5,850 nt of DNA from Desulfobacterales bacterium (GTDB taxonomy: Bacteria; Desulfobacterota; Desulfobacteria; Desulfobacterales; ETH-SRB1). Shown in pieces: positions 1 through 5,040 of the stretch (positions are counted from its first letter, which is position 1; each line of letters opens with the position of its first letter). The stretch covers positions 1-5,850 of the forward strand of contig JASEIZ010000141.1 in NCBI GenBank assembly GCA_030017395.1, in the 5' to 3' direction. The translations under genes were made by a program, and so were the position numbers. The notes under the pieces were generated by a model. The model saw only the letters and a program-made list of their open reading frames with translations. It made no database searches and was not told where the DNA came from.

Positions 1-8
1 CTATCTGG

Positions 9-28
9 ACTCCGGTTTTCACCGGAGT
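9..28. repeat. Short palindromic repeat (perfect hairpin) beside the end of the GNAT domain
   Basis: ACTCCGGT (9-16) and ACCGGAGT (21-28) form a perfect 8-bp stem around a 4-nt loop. The surrounding bases (CTGGACTCCGG...CCGGAGTGACG) look like the widely dispersed 'CTGGATTCCGG...CCGGAATGACG' bacterial repeats, a resemblance recalled from memory. The element starts about 10 bp beyond the stop codon of the peptidase-GNAT gene, whose acetyltransferase domain ends prematurely. The repeat may therefore mark the breakpoint that truncated it. The window edge may cut off its left part. Confidence 0.6.
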
Positions 29-37
29 GACGACTTT

Positions 38-1024
38 TTACGAGTTCATCATCTTTGTCAATTTTTCGCCGATTCCCATTCTCCGATAACGCCAGTTCAC
101 CTTCATGCCAAAAAGCCACCAGCCCGCATAAGGATAGTCGCTTTCTTGAAACTCGGAGAGAGTTACGCAACCGATAACTTTATCTTTCCGTTTTGCCACA
201 AGCCAGTATCCAGACTGTTCGGGGTTTTTGAGCTGTTCATACAAGGCATTCGTGGGATTTTCTAACTCAGTCTGCTGGTTATACCTGTAAAGCAGAGAGA
301 GCGAAGAGGCATCGTCAGGAACAGCAATTTGATAGTGAATATTTTCTTTCATCAATTTTTTAGCCAAGAAGCCATAAAGCTTAAGGCTTTGAAGTTTCTC
401 CAAAATAACGCCCAGGGTTCTGTACGAGAATGCACCAAATTTGTCATTTCGAGCGGAGCGAGAAATCTTATTGCTTTGAAAATACTTCAATTTTAGATTT
501 CTCCCTTTGGTCGAAATGACATAAAAACCTATTCTCGGGCAGCCTCCCAGATGTTTACGCTTTTTGTGCTTCAATCTACTCCCCACAGGATAAATCCACC
601 GGCTAAACGGGGATAGTCCGGCAAAGAATAAACCAATTATACGATAAAGTTTTGTGTCTAAATTTCTTTCTCGCCCATTTCTTTCAACGGCTGTGACCCT
701 GCCCAGGATGCTTTTTGTATCTACCTCTTCAGATTGACCGAAAGCGGCATCGCCTTTAATAAAAAATACCGTGCCATTATTTTTTATTGTTTTCCGGATC
801 ACGCGATGTACAATTGCCTGATCATCCACAGTCTTATATAAAACCACATCGCCGACTTTAACAGGTGAATTTCGCAGGGGGCTTACAGTAATCAGATCGC
901 CGTCCTGAATAAAAGGCCGCATACTGAAGCCCTTTGCCCGGAAACGGATGGTTCTACTTTTTCCAAGGAGGTCACCGCTCAATTTTAATAGATTGGAATC
1001 GCTTAAAAGGAGAGGATTTTTCAC
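38..1024 (-). CDS. S26/S24-type signal peptidase-like protein fused to a C-terminally truncated GNAT acetyltransferase
   Basis: 328 residues. Residues about 20-150 are a signal peptidase-like fold: the nucleophile box GFSMRPFIQDGD (Ser34), then GDVVLY, then IVHRVI with His73, then the KGDA box at 90-93. A His in the place of the bacterial general-base Lys resembles the Sec11/SipW type. Residues about 228-328 are a GNAT domain with the acyl-CoA loop RRMGIG at 314-319. The chain stops nine residues after that loop, where some 50 more would be expected, so the GNAT fold is incomplete. Residues about 160-201 are encoded by an inserted palindromic repeat in frame. The start is GTG with no visible Shine-Dalgarno; an in-frame TAG lies about 25 nt upstream and there is no ATG between them, so the start is uncertain. 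It is the last gene of the peptide operon in view. Likely roles are cleavage of the modified peptide or leader at the membrane and, if active, acetylation. The peptidase call is firm, but GNAT activity is doubtful. Confidence 0.8.
   Translation of the reverse strand: MKNPLLLSDSNLLKLSGDLLGKSRTIRFRAKGFSMRPFIQDGDLITVSPLRNSPVKVGDVVLYKTVDDQAIVHRVIRKTIKNNGTVFFIKGDAAFGQSEEVDTKSILGRVTAVERNGRERNLDTKLYRIIGLFFAGLSPFSRWIYPVGSRLKHKKRKHLGGCPRIGFYVISTKGRNLKLKYFQSNKISRSARNDKFGAFSYRTLGVILEKLQSLKLYGFLAKKLMKENIHYQIAVPDDASSLSLLYRYNQQTELENPTNALYEQLKNPEQSGYWLVAKRKDKVIGCVTLSEFQESDYPYAGWWLFGMKVNWRYRRMGIGEKLTKMMNS
420..542. repeat. 123-bp imperfect palindromic repeat inserted in frame inside a coding gene
   Basis: The outer arms CTGTACGAGAAT (420-431) and ATTCTCGGGCAG (531-542) are inverted copies with two mismatches. 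The inner arms are GTCATTTCGA (443-452) and TCGAAATGAC (511-520), perfect inverses, continued inward by GAGAAATCT and AGATTTCTC. The inner unit is 78 bp and the outer one 123 bp, both multiples of three. The minus-strand gene therefore reads through it, producing residues such as VISTKGRNL and KISRSARND. It resembles the non-autonomous dispersed palindromes (MITE or REP-like) common in environmental bacteria. No transposase is in view. Confidence 0.8.
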
Positions 1025-1035
1025 TTGTCTAAAAA

Positions 1036-1166
1036 GAGGTTTGCATAACTACATTTCTGGTCATTGCGAAGAGCAAACCGACGCGGCAATATCCTATGAT
1101 TACATGGAGTTAGGGATTGCTTTATATTCATTCGCAATGACATTATGGGCATTATGCAAACATCTC
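1036..1166. repeat. 131-bp palindromic repeat filling the gap between the kinase and peptidase genes
   Basis: The outer arms GTTTGCATA (1039-1047) and TATGCAAAC (1153-1161) are perfect inverses. The inner arms are GTCATTGCGAA (1060-1070) and TTCGCAATGAC (1131-1141), followed inward by related GGCAAT and ATTGC blocks. It is a degenerate member of the 'GTCATTGCGA...TCGCAATGAC' class and has the same layout as the element at 420-542. It occupies nearly the whole 142-bp interval, ending one base before the kinase stop codon and starting 12 bp upstream of the GTG of the next gene. It could form a long hairpin in the transcript and may have separated the peptidase gene from its original ribosome binding site. 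Confidence 0.7.
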
Positions 1167-2039
1167 CTAAACATTTCTTACGAAATCAATGATTCTTTTA
1201 TCCGGCAGGAAGTCAAGCTCAAAACAGGGCAGCTTGCTTGCCATGCGATCAAGCAGGCCTAACGTGTAATCCATTCCCTTTTTATCCCACAATGGAGGAA
1301 AAGCCCGGGTCAGTAAAATTGAAACCGCTTCCGCGCTTCTTCTTGGAACAGCAGAGTTCTTCTCCCCATGATGTAAAAAGAAAATCTTGTGCAGAGGTAC
1401 GCCCTGTGGTGAAACGCTTGTATAATCGCCATGCCACGGTGTTCCGTACATCCAGAAACGGCCATCACGATGGCGCAGAACAATACGGTCATCGTTTAGT
1501 ACAAGCGCTTGGTCTTTCCAAATTTGTGCCATCGTTGATTTGCCGTGGGTAGAGTTGCCGGCAAAGAGATAGCCCCGTCCGTCATCGTCAATACCACAGG
1601 CGTGCACCATCAGCCCTCGGCCCAGTGCTAGCAGGCAAATCATCAAAACTTCTGATAAGGGGTATTCCAAGGGGTTGGGGAACAAACCGCTTGATGGCCG
1701 CTCTTCTTTGCTGTACAGGGTTATCTGTTTCTTGTCCTTGTGAAACAGTGCAATCTTATATGGAACTGCGCCAGGGGGTGTTGCCCCGAGCACTATGGCG
1801 TCTTGCCCATCAATCCGATAGAGACTCCACGCACCTCCCGAATTAAAGATTAAGTTACTATCTCGAAAAACGGTCTGGGGCAAGCCACCATAACTCACGG
1901 AGATAATGATTTCTGGCGGAGTAGTGCTTATAAAATCCTGGTAAGTGTCTTTCAGCGGACTATCCTGTTCATCTCGTGCATTGACAATTGAAAAAACAAT
2001 ACTGGCAACCTGAAATCTGCTGAGCTCTTGATACTTCAT
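1167..2039 (-). CDS. HPr kinase-like P-loop kinase of a RiPP cluster
   Basis: 290 residues. The C-terminal half resembles the HPr kinase/phosphorylase catalytic core: VHACGI at 145-150, a Walker A loop GNSTHGKST at 161-169, the acidic strand LNDDRIVLR at 181-189, and GTPWHGDY at 199-206. This pattern is typical of stand-alone HprK-like proteins in peptide-modification clusters rather than of true HprK, which has a different N-terminal domain and a phosphorylase signature. The N-terminal half (1-130) has no motif I recognise; it may bind the peptide. In lasso peptide clusters such homologues phosphorylate the side chain of the C-terminal Ser. The precursor here, encoded 20 bp upstream, also ends in Ser, so a peptide kinase role is an attractive inference. 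The start is ATG with a weak ribosome site, so translation may be coupled to the precursor gene. Sensing or a structural role cannot be excluded. Confidence 0.82.
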   Translation of the reverse strand: MKYQELSRFQVASIVFSIVNARDEQDSPLKDTYQDFISTTPPEIIISVSYGGLPQTVFRDSNLIFNSGGAWSLYRIDGQDAIVLGATPPGAVPYKIALFHKDKKQITLYSKEERPSSGLFPNPLEYPLSEVLMICLLALGRGLMVHACGIDDDGRGYLFAGNSTHGKSTMAQIWKDQALVLNDDRIVLRHRDGRFWMYGTPWHGDYTSVSPQGVPLHKIFFLHHGEKNSAVPRRSAEAVSILLTRAFPPLWDKKGMDYTLGLLDRMASKLPCFELDFLPDKRIIDFVRNV

Positions 2040-2059
2040 CTGTTTACTTTACGAACCTG

Positions 2060-2236
2060 TCAAGAGCCAACGAATGCAGATTTACAACTCTGGTTAGTTG
2101 GGGAACATCCTGTTACGTTCTTGCCAAGAGCAGTCGGATTCTTGCATGCAGCTAATACAGCTTCTTCAACTTCCAACTTGACCTGATTTACTTGTGGTTT
2201 TTTATATTGTTTTCTATTTTTCTCTTTTACCTCCAT
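2060..2236 (-). CDS. RiPP precursor peptide, three-cysteine core
   Basis: 58 residues, translated by hand on the minus strand. The leader (1-30) is charged and rich in Lys and Glu, with YKKPQVNQVKLEV (11-23) followed by EEAVLAACK (24-32). The P-x-V-x-x-V-x-L...EEAVL..CK pattern resembles leaders of peptides paired with radical SAM/SPASM and PqqD proteins, a family resemblance recalled and not searched. The likely core (29-58) is polar, rich in Thr, Ser, Asn and Gly, with Cys31, Cys44 and Cys51, and it ends in FVGS. There is no signal peptide or membrane segment. It lies 13 bp downstream of the radical SAM gene and 20 bp upstream of the kinase gene, and has a consensus Shine-Dalgarno, the strongest in the window. 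Thioether crosslinks at Cys or other radical C-H chemistry are likely; the leader/core boundary is not known. A non-peptide hypothetical gene is the alternative but fits the context poorly. Confidence 0.82.
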   Translation of the reverse strand: MEVKEKNRKQYKKPQVNQVKLEVEEAVLAACKNPTALGKNVTGCSPTNQSCKSAFVGS

Positions 2237-2240
2237 TTTT

Positions 2241-2248
2241 ACCTCCTT
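2241..2248 (-). promoter_or_regulatory. Consensus Shine-Dalgarno of the precursor peptide
   Basis: The minus strand reads AAGGAGGT followed by four A residues and ATG. It begins two bases after the stop codon of the radical SAM gene. The near-perfect match to the anti-Shine-Dalgarno settles the precursor start at 2236 and would give the substrate peptide more translation than the enzymes on the same message. Confidence 0.8.
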
Positions 2249-2249
2249 T

Positions 2250-3341
2250 TTAATGCTTCTTTGTATTAAAAGTTTTCGATCGGAGATGGGCTATCTGGCA
2301 GAGATACTCTACTGGAGCTTTCGGACTACCATTTTCCAGCCACGCCCAGCCCGGGCATTGACCGCACAAAGATATTAATTCGCACTTGCCGCAGGGATAG
2401 TCCCCCTCAGGCTTGATGGTTAAAAATTCAGGAATAGATATATTCCACCCCTCTTCGAAAGAACCGCAACATAAGTCATGATTCTGAAACCCGACCATTT
2501 CACAAGCGCTCATCTTTCCGTATGGATCGATATGGAATGAGGAGATGCCGGCGCCACAGATGAAGAGATTGTCAGATTCGGAAGGACCTATAAACTTTTC
2601 ACAAAACTCTTGCCATTCTTTAACCCTTTTCTCATCAGCCAAATCTAACTTTACCACCTCTTCCGGTGACAGCCTGAATTTGCAGGGAGTTTTGGAGCCG
2701 TCTATTCTTGGGTTGAGTACGGGATCAAAACGGAACTTCACTTCTAATTTTTCGGCATATCCTTTTATCTGCCAGAGTTCATCTTTGTTTAAGGTCATTA
2801 CCATGGTCTTTAATTCCAGAGGAAGTTGTCGCTCCAAAAGCAGGTTAATACCCTTCTTGCAGTGCTTAAATGAGCCGGGAATTCCGGTAACACTTTCATG
2901 TGTTTCACTTGTTACACCATATAAAGTTATTTCAAGTTTATATGGCGGCCATTCCTTGAGGTAATCCGCAATCTCTGGGGTAATAAGGGTTCCATTTGTA
3001 AACAACGTGATGATGAACCCCTTCTTTTTTGCGTAAGTATAAATTTCAAGAAAGTCCTGTCTGACAAGCGGATCGCCTCCGGTTATCAGAAGCCACAGGC
3101 ATCCGGCTTCAGCGATCTGGTCAAGAATATCAAATACTTCTTCAGTTGTCAGTTCCTTCTCAATTGCGTCTTTATCATTTATCGGCAGGTTACAATAGCA
3201 ATGAGCACATCGCAGGTTACAGCGAAAGGTAAGCTCAAACGATCCGGAAATGGGAATCCTCTTAGCTATAGCCTCATTATATAGATATAGCCGTTCACCA
3301 AATTGAGCGAGGCTAATTTCCGGTATATGATGACATTCCAT
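2250..3341 (-). CDS. Radical SAM/SPASM domain peptide-modifying enzyme
   Basis: 363 residues, a usual length for PqqE-like and sactisynthase-like SPASM enzymes. The radical SAM cluster motif CNLRCAHC gives Cys41, Cys45 and Cys48 for the SAM-binding [4Fe-4S] cluster. It is followed by the TGGDPL strand at 87-92, a GGEP variant that contacts the SAM amino group. The C-terminal SPASM region carries Cys262, Cys280, Cys291/292, then CGKCELISLCGQC (Cys317, 320, 326, 329) and Cys348, enough for two auxiliary Fe-S clusters. The N-terminus (1-35) is short, with no RRE of its own, which fits the separate PqqD-like gene in the operon. It probably modifies the three-Cys precursor encoded 13 bp downstream, forming thioether or C-C bonds by hydrogen abstraction. 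The ATG at 3341 follows a 79-bp gap that contains a copy of the pqqD tail. The exact chemistry cannot be read from sequence. Confidence 0.93.
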   Translation of the reverse strand: MECHHIPEISLAQFGERLYLYNEAIAKRIPISGSFELTFRCNLRCAHCYCNLPINDKDAIEKELTTEEVFDILDQIAEAGCLWLLITGGDPLVRQDFLEIYTYAKKKGFIITLFTNGTLITPEIADYLKEWPPYKLEITLYGVTSETHESVTGIPGSFKHCKKGINLLLERQLPLELKTMVMTLNKDELWQIKGYAEKLEVKFRFDPVLNPRIDGSKTPCKFRLSPEEVVKLDLADEKRVKEWQEFCEKFIGPSESDNLFICGAGISSFHIDPYGKMSACEMVGFQNHDLCCGSFEEGWNISIPEFLTIKPEGDYPCGKCELISLCGQCPGWAWLENGSPKAPVEYLCQIAHLRSKTFNTKKH

Positions 3342-3362
3342 GATCCCTGATCCTTTAATCCA

Positions 3363-3389
3363 TTAATCCTCTACTATGGCTTTTATTCC
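3363..3389 (-). pseudogene. Short duplicated copy of the pqqD 3' end
   Basis: On the minus strand the codons read GIKAIVED and then TAA, closely matching the last residues of the intact PqqD-like gene (GIKAITEK, TAA). The shared DNA TATGGCTTTTAT (plus strand) occurs at 3375-3386 and again at 3941-3952. The reading frame is closed by a stop just upstream, so only this tail remains. It probably marks the original 3' end of pqqD, displaced when the toxin-antitoxin pair between the two copies was inserted. With 12 exact bases, chance is possible, but the position, frame and stop codon all agree. Confidence 0.5.
3375..3386. repeat. Direct repeat flanking the second toxin-antitoxin pair, left copy
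   Basis: TATGGCTTTTAT is repeated exactly at 3941-3952 in the same orientation, and the following bases (TTCCT against CCCCT) also agree partly. The two copies bracket the antitoxin and toxin genes at 3421-3905. This looks like a duplication made on insertion or by recombination. Confidence 0.5.
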
Positions 3390-3420
3390 TTATAATCCGA
3401 GAGCGATGTAAAGCCGTATA

Positions 3421-3729
3421 TTAGCCGACGTTCCAAGGTTTTGGTTCTTTTTGTGATATATCTCTCGCAGCGTGAATAACGGTAAGAACCAAAATACGAT
3501 TAGACTCTGAGCGATACATAATACGATAGTTCTGGAACAAAAGCTCTCTAAGGTTTTCTTCCTCTGTTTCCGGGATTCTCCTTCCCATTTCTGGAGAATA
3601 CACCAGCATTTCAACTGCTTCTATAATCCTTCCGATAAATCTTGAAGCGTAATATTCTGAGTCCTTCCCGATATAATCTCGAATACCCTCTAAATCAGAA
3701 ATGGCCGGTTCCGTCCATTCGATTTTCAT
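3421..3729 (-). CDS. ParE/RelE-family type II toxin
   Basis: 102 residues, the normal length for the RelE/ParE superfamily. The chain shows the helical start WTEPAISDLEGIRDYI (5-20), a middle helix pair ending in SPEMGRRIPE, and the C-terminal strands with LRELLFQNYRIMYR and ILVLTVIHAARDI. The family contains gyrase inhibitors (ParE) and ribosome-dependent mRNA endonucleases (RelE). The opening resembles ParE more, but the target cannot be assigned with confidence. Its ATG overlaps the antitoxin stop by four bases (ATGA), which couples their translation. The pair sits between the PqqD-like and radical SAM genes of the peptide operon and is probably an insertion. Confidence 0.88.
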   Translation of the reverse strand: MKIEWTEPAISDLEGIRDYIGKDSEYYASRFIGRIIEAVEMLVYSPEMGRRIPETEEENLRELLFQNYRIMYRSESNRILVLTVIHAARDISQKEPKPWNVG

Positions 3730-3905
3730 AATGAGGAAAACCTCTTTTTAACTTCCTCATGAGGGACTACCCGCCCTTCTTGGGCGGCTTTCAAAGCAGA
3801 CTCTAATTTCTTTCTAACATAGAATTCGTACATTATGTCGTCCCAAGTTACTTGATTAGGCAACTTATTAATTAGCTTCATAGCCTCTTCTTTTGCAATA
3901 TTCAT
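3726..3905 (-). CDS. RelB-like antitoxin of the ParE/RelE pair
   Basis: 59 residues, translated by hand on the minus strand. It starts MNIAKEEAMKLINKLP, then VTWDDIMYEFYVRKKLESAL, and ends with a basic and acidic tail EEVKKRF. The pattern 'LP..VTW.DI.YE.YVR.K...AL...EEG....HEEVK' is a common partner of ParE/RelE toxins, recognised from memory. The ATG is preceded by AAGGAG at a rather long spacing of about 12 nt. The stop overlaps the toxin start. The protein would neutralise the toxin by wrapping round it. No separate DNA-binding domain is clear. Confidence 0.82.
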   Translation of the reverse strand: MNIAKEEAMKLINKLPNQVTWDDIMYEFYVRKKLESALKAAQEGRVVPHEEVKKRFSSL

Positions 3906-3928
3906 TATTTTTTCATCTCCTTCATGAT

Positions 3929-4219
3929 TTACTTTTCTGTTATGGCTTTTATCCCCTCCAACTGCATGAGGTGTTCCATGATGTCCTTTTCGGCCTCCTC
4001 GGGCGTTACTTCAAATTCTTCTACGATCTTTTCTTTTATTTTCCCGACTTTAATTTTGCCGTCAATCAGCTCCCAGATGCGCGCGGCGGTCTCATTTAAA
4101 GTATAGATGCTTTCCAGATCACCCACATTTTGCCTGATCGGAACCAGGATAAATTCATCGGCTATCTTTCTAAATACGATGGAGTCGCTTTTAGTATAAA
4201 CTTTATCAAGAAAATTCAT
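3929..4219 (-). CDS. PqqD-like peptide chaperone (RiPP recognition element)
   Basis: 96 residues, the usual size of stand-alone PqqD-like RRE proteins. The winged-helix fold is suggested by VFRKIADEFILVPI (15-28), a short strand GDLESIYTLNETAARIWELI (33-52) with the hallmark 'LNETAARIWELIDG', and a helical tail with VEEFEVTPEEAEKDI. Such proteins hold the leader of a precursor peptide against the radical SAM enzyme. It begins 17 bp after the MazF-like toxin gene with a modest AGGAA site. It is cut off from its radical SAM partner by an inserted toxin-antitoxin pair. It is thus flanked on both sides by toxin-antitoxin modules. Confidence 0.9.
   Translation of the reverse strand: MNFLDKVYTKSDSIVFRKIADEFILVPIRQNVGDLESIYTLNETAARIWELIDGKIKVGKIKEKIVEEFEVTPEEAEKDIMEHLMQLEGIKAITEK
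3941..3952. repeat. Direct repeat flanking the second toxin-antitoxin pair, right copy
   Basis: This copy lies inside the last codons of the intact PqqD-like gene and matches 3375-3386 exactly. The 566-bp spacing between the copies holds the antitoxin and toxin. Confidence 0.5.
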
Positions 4220-4236
4220 AAGATTTTATTCCTAAT

Positions 4237-4575
4237 TTAACCACCAATTATTTCATTTAGCCCTTCTATTATAAGATCGATTTCTTCAGGTTTGGCCGCG
4301 CCTATTTTTTCTCTAAGCCGTTTAACCGACAATGTACGAATTTGACTAATCTTAACCCATGATCGTTTTGCAAGCTTTGTATCTTTTAGCTCAAGGGTTA
4401 GAGGAAAACCTGCTCGTTGAGGTTGGCTTGTGATCGCAACTGCTATGACTGTGCCGGAATGATCATTAAAAACTTCGTGGCTCAAGATCAAAACCGGCCT
4501 TAATCCGGCTTGTTCATGTCCGATAACTGGATTAAGATCAGCCCAAACAATGTTTCCCCTCAGTACTCTGGCCAT
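4237..4575 (-). CDS. MazF/PemK-family toxin endoribonuclease
   Basis: 112 residues, typical of the family. The N-terminus GNIVWADLNPVIGHEQAGLRPVLILSHEVFN carries the SH3-like barrel signature, including the G-x-E-x-x-x-x-RP element (GHEQAGLRP, 19-27) with the catalytic Arg26. Then come VIAVAITSQ and the strand SWVKISQIRTLSVKRL. MazF proteins cleave single-stranded mRNA at short specific sequences to slow growth. The start overlaps the end of its antitoxin gene by 16 bp, implying coupled translation. The PqqD-like gene follows 17 bp downstream, so the toxin-antitoxin promoter may also transcribe the peptide operon. Confidence 0.92.
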   Translation of the reverse strand: MARVLRGNIVWADLNPVIGHEQAGLRPVLILSHEVFNDHSGTVIAVAITSQPQRAGFPLTLELKDTKLAKRSWVKISQIRTLSVKRLREKIGAAKPEEIDLIIEGLNEIIGG

Positions 4576-4802
4576 TCATCAATCTCCGTTGCGAAGCCTT
4601 CGTCAGCTATAGCTTGTTCAAACTTTGGGTCTAATTTTGCACACTCGCGTGCAAGGCGTTTTTTTTCAATTCGATTAAGTTTTTCGGCTACAGCTTCTTG
4701 TATGGCTCGACTGCGGTTGGGGAAAGCATGCGAATTGACCAGAGAATCTAAACGATTTAGGATGTTTTTTTCAATCGTTATTGCAATTTTTGATGTCGCC
4801 AT
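4560..4802 (-). CDS. Ribbon-helix-helix antitoxin of the MazF-like pair
   Basis: 80 residues from ATG at 4802. A longer open frame exists back to 4883, but a good GGAGGT ribosome site sits six bases before 4802, and the protein from there starts straight with the DNA-binding strand SKIAITI. Residues 1-50 form a ribbon-helix-helix: strand KIAITIEKN, helix LNRLDSLVNS, then NRSRAIQEAVAEKL. The acidic tail ending DEWPEY is the likely toxin-binding part. RHH antitoxins of this kind repress their own promoter, and a palindrome over the -10 box supports that here. Confidence 0.88.
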   Translation of the reverse strand: MATSKIAITIEKNILNRLDSLVNSHAFPNRSRAIQEAVAEKLNRIEKKRLARECAKLDPKFEQAIADEGFATEIDEWPEY

Positions 4803-4815
4803 CTTGCCACCTCCA

Positions 4816-4834
4816 GTATTACCATATGTGATAC
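4816..4834. promoter_or_regulatory. Candidate autorepression operator of the MazF-like toxin-antitoxin pair
   Basis: GTATTAC (4816-4822) and GTGATAC (4828-4834) form inverted 7-bp arms with one mismatch around a 5-bp spacer. The site overlaps the predicted -10 box, so a bound RHH antitoxin dimer would block RNA polymerase. It is inferred from sequence symmetry only. Confidence 0.5.
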
Positions 4835-4849
4835 CAGAGTAATTTTCAA
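4821..4849 (-). promoter_or_regulatory. Candidate sigma-70-type promoter of the toxin-antitoxin and peptide operon
   Basis: On the minus strand TTGAAA (-35, 4849-4844) is followed by a 17-bp spacer and TATGGT (-10, 4826-4821). Transcription would start about 10 bp before the antitoxin ribosome site. It is the only well-spaced promoter I see ahead of the co-directional block, so it may drive the whole operon. The boxes are imperfect. Confidence 0.45.
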
Positions 4850-4967
4850 GTAGGAATATGATTTTTTTATGTGGGGTTAACAATAATTTTATGATATTAG
4901 TTTAACGGACATAATAGTGAAAGTCAAATTTCTTTATTTTATTGGAGCCATTAGAGGCAAAATATTT

Positions 4968-5040
4968 GACAGGATAACCCTCCAGAGAGGCGGGCAGGCA
5001 GGTCTTATATCCTGATTATCCTGTACATCCTGTCTGAAAA
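4968..5040. repeat. Palindromic 'ATCCTGTC' repeat ahead of the ABC exporter stub
   Basis: GACAGGAT (4968-4975) and ATCCTGTC (5027-5034) are perfect inverted termini 67 bp apart, enclosing a GC-rich AGGCGGGCAGGCAGG segment and the direct repeats ATCCTG, ATCCTGT and ATCCTGTC. A similar 25-base block (5016-5040) recurs at 5534-5558 just ahead of the phosphatase gene. It resembles a dispersed 'ATCCTGTnnATCCTGTC' repeat family, recalled from memory. The wider divergent region 4803-5040 shows no other gene. Confidence 0.55.

Noticed and set aside
9..37. The hairpin as a Rho-independent terminator of the peptide operon
   Set aside because: On the minus strand no U-run follows the stem, and the flanks match a dispersed repeat better.
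948..1262. 104-codon plus-strand frame
   Set aside because: Much of it is the palindromic repeat read in the other direction, and it overlaps two real genes.
1238..1846. Plus-strand and minus-strand frames overlapping the kinase gene
   Set aside because: They are shadows of the HPr-kinase-like frame, whose Walker A and GTPWHG motifs are clear.
2545..2964. 139-codon open frame on the plus strand
   Set aside because: It is antisense to the radical SAM gene, has a low-complexity composition with no domain, and the minus-strand frame carries all Fe-S motifs.
2060..4219. Assignment to a named RiPP class (sactipeptide, ranthipeptide, SynChlorMet or GeoRSP)
   Set aside because: The Cys pattern and gene content do not let me choose by eye, so the class is left open.
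4803..4883. 27-residue N-terminal extension of the RHH antitoxin
   Set aside because: The extension has no ribosome site, runs through the predicted promoter and operator, and the ATG at 4802 has a proper GGAGGT.
4967..4995. TTGACA as a plus-strand -35 box
   Set aside because: It is part of the repeat terminus, and the sequence 17 bp on is GC-rich with no -10 box.
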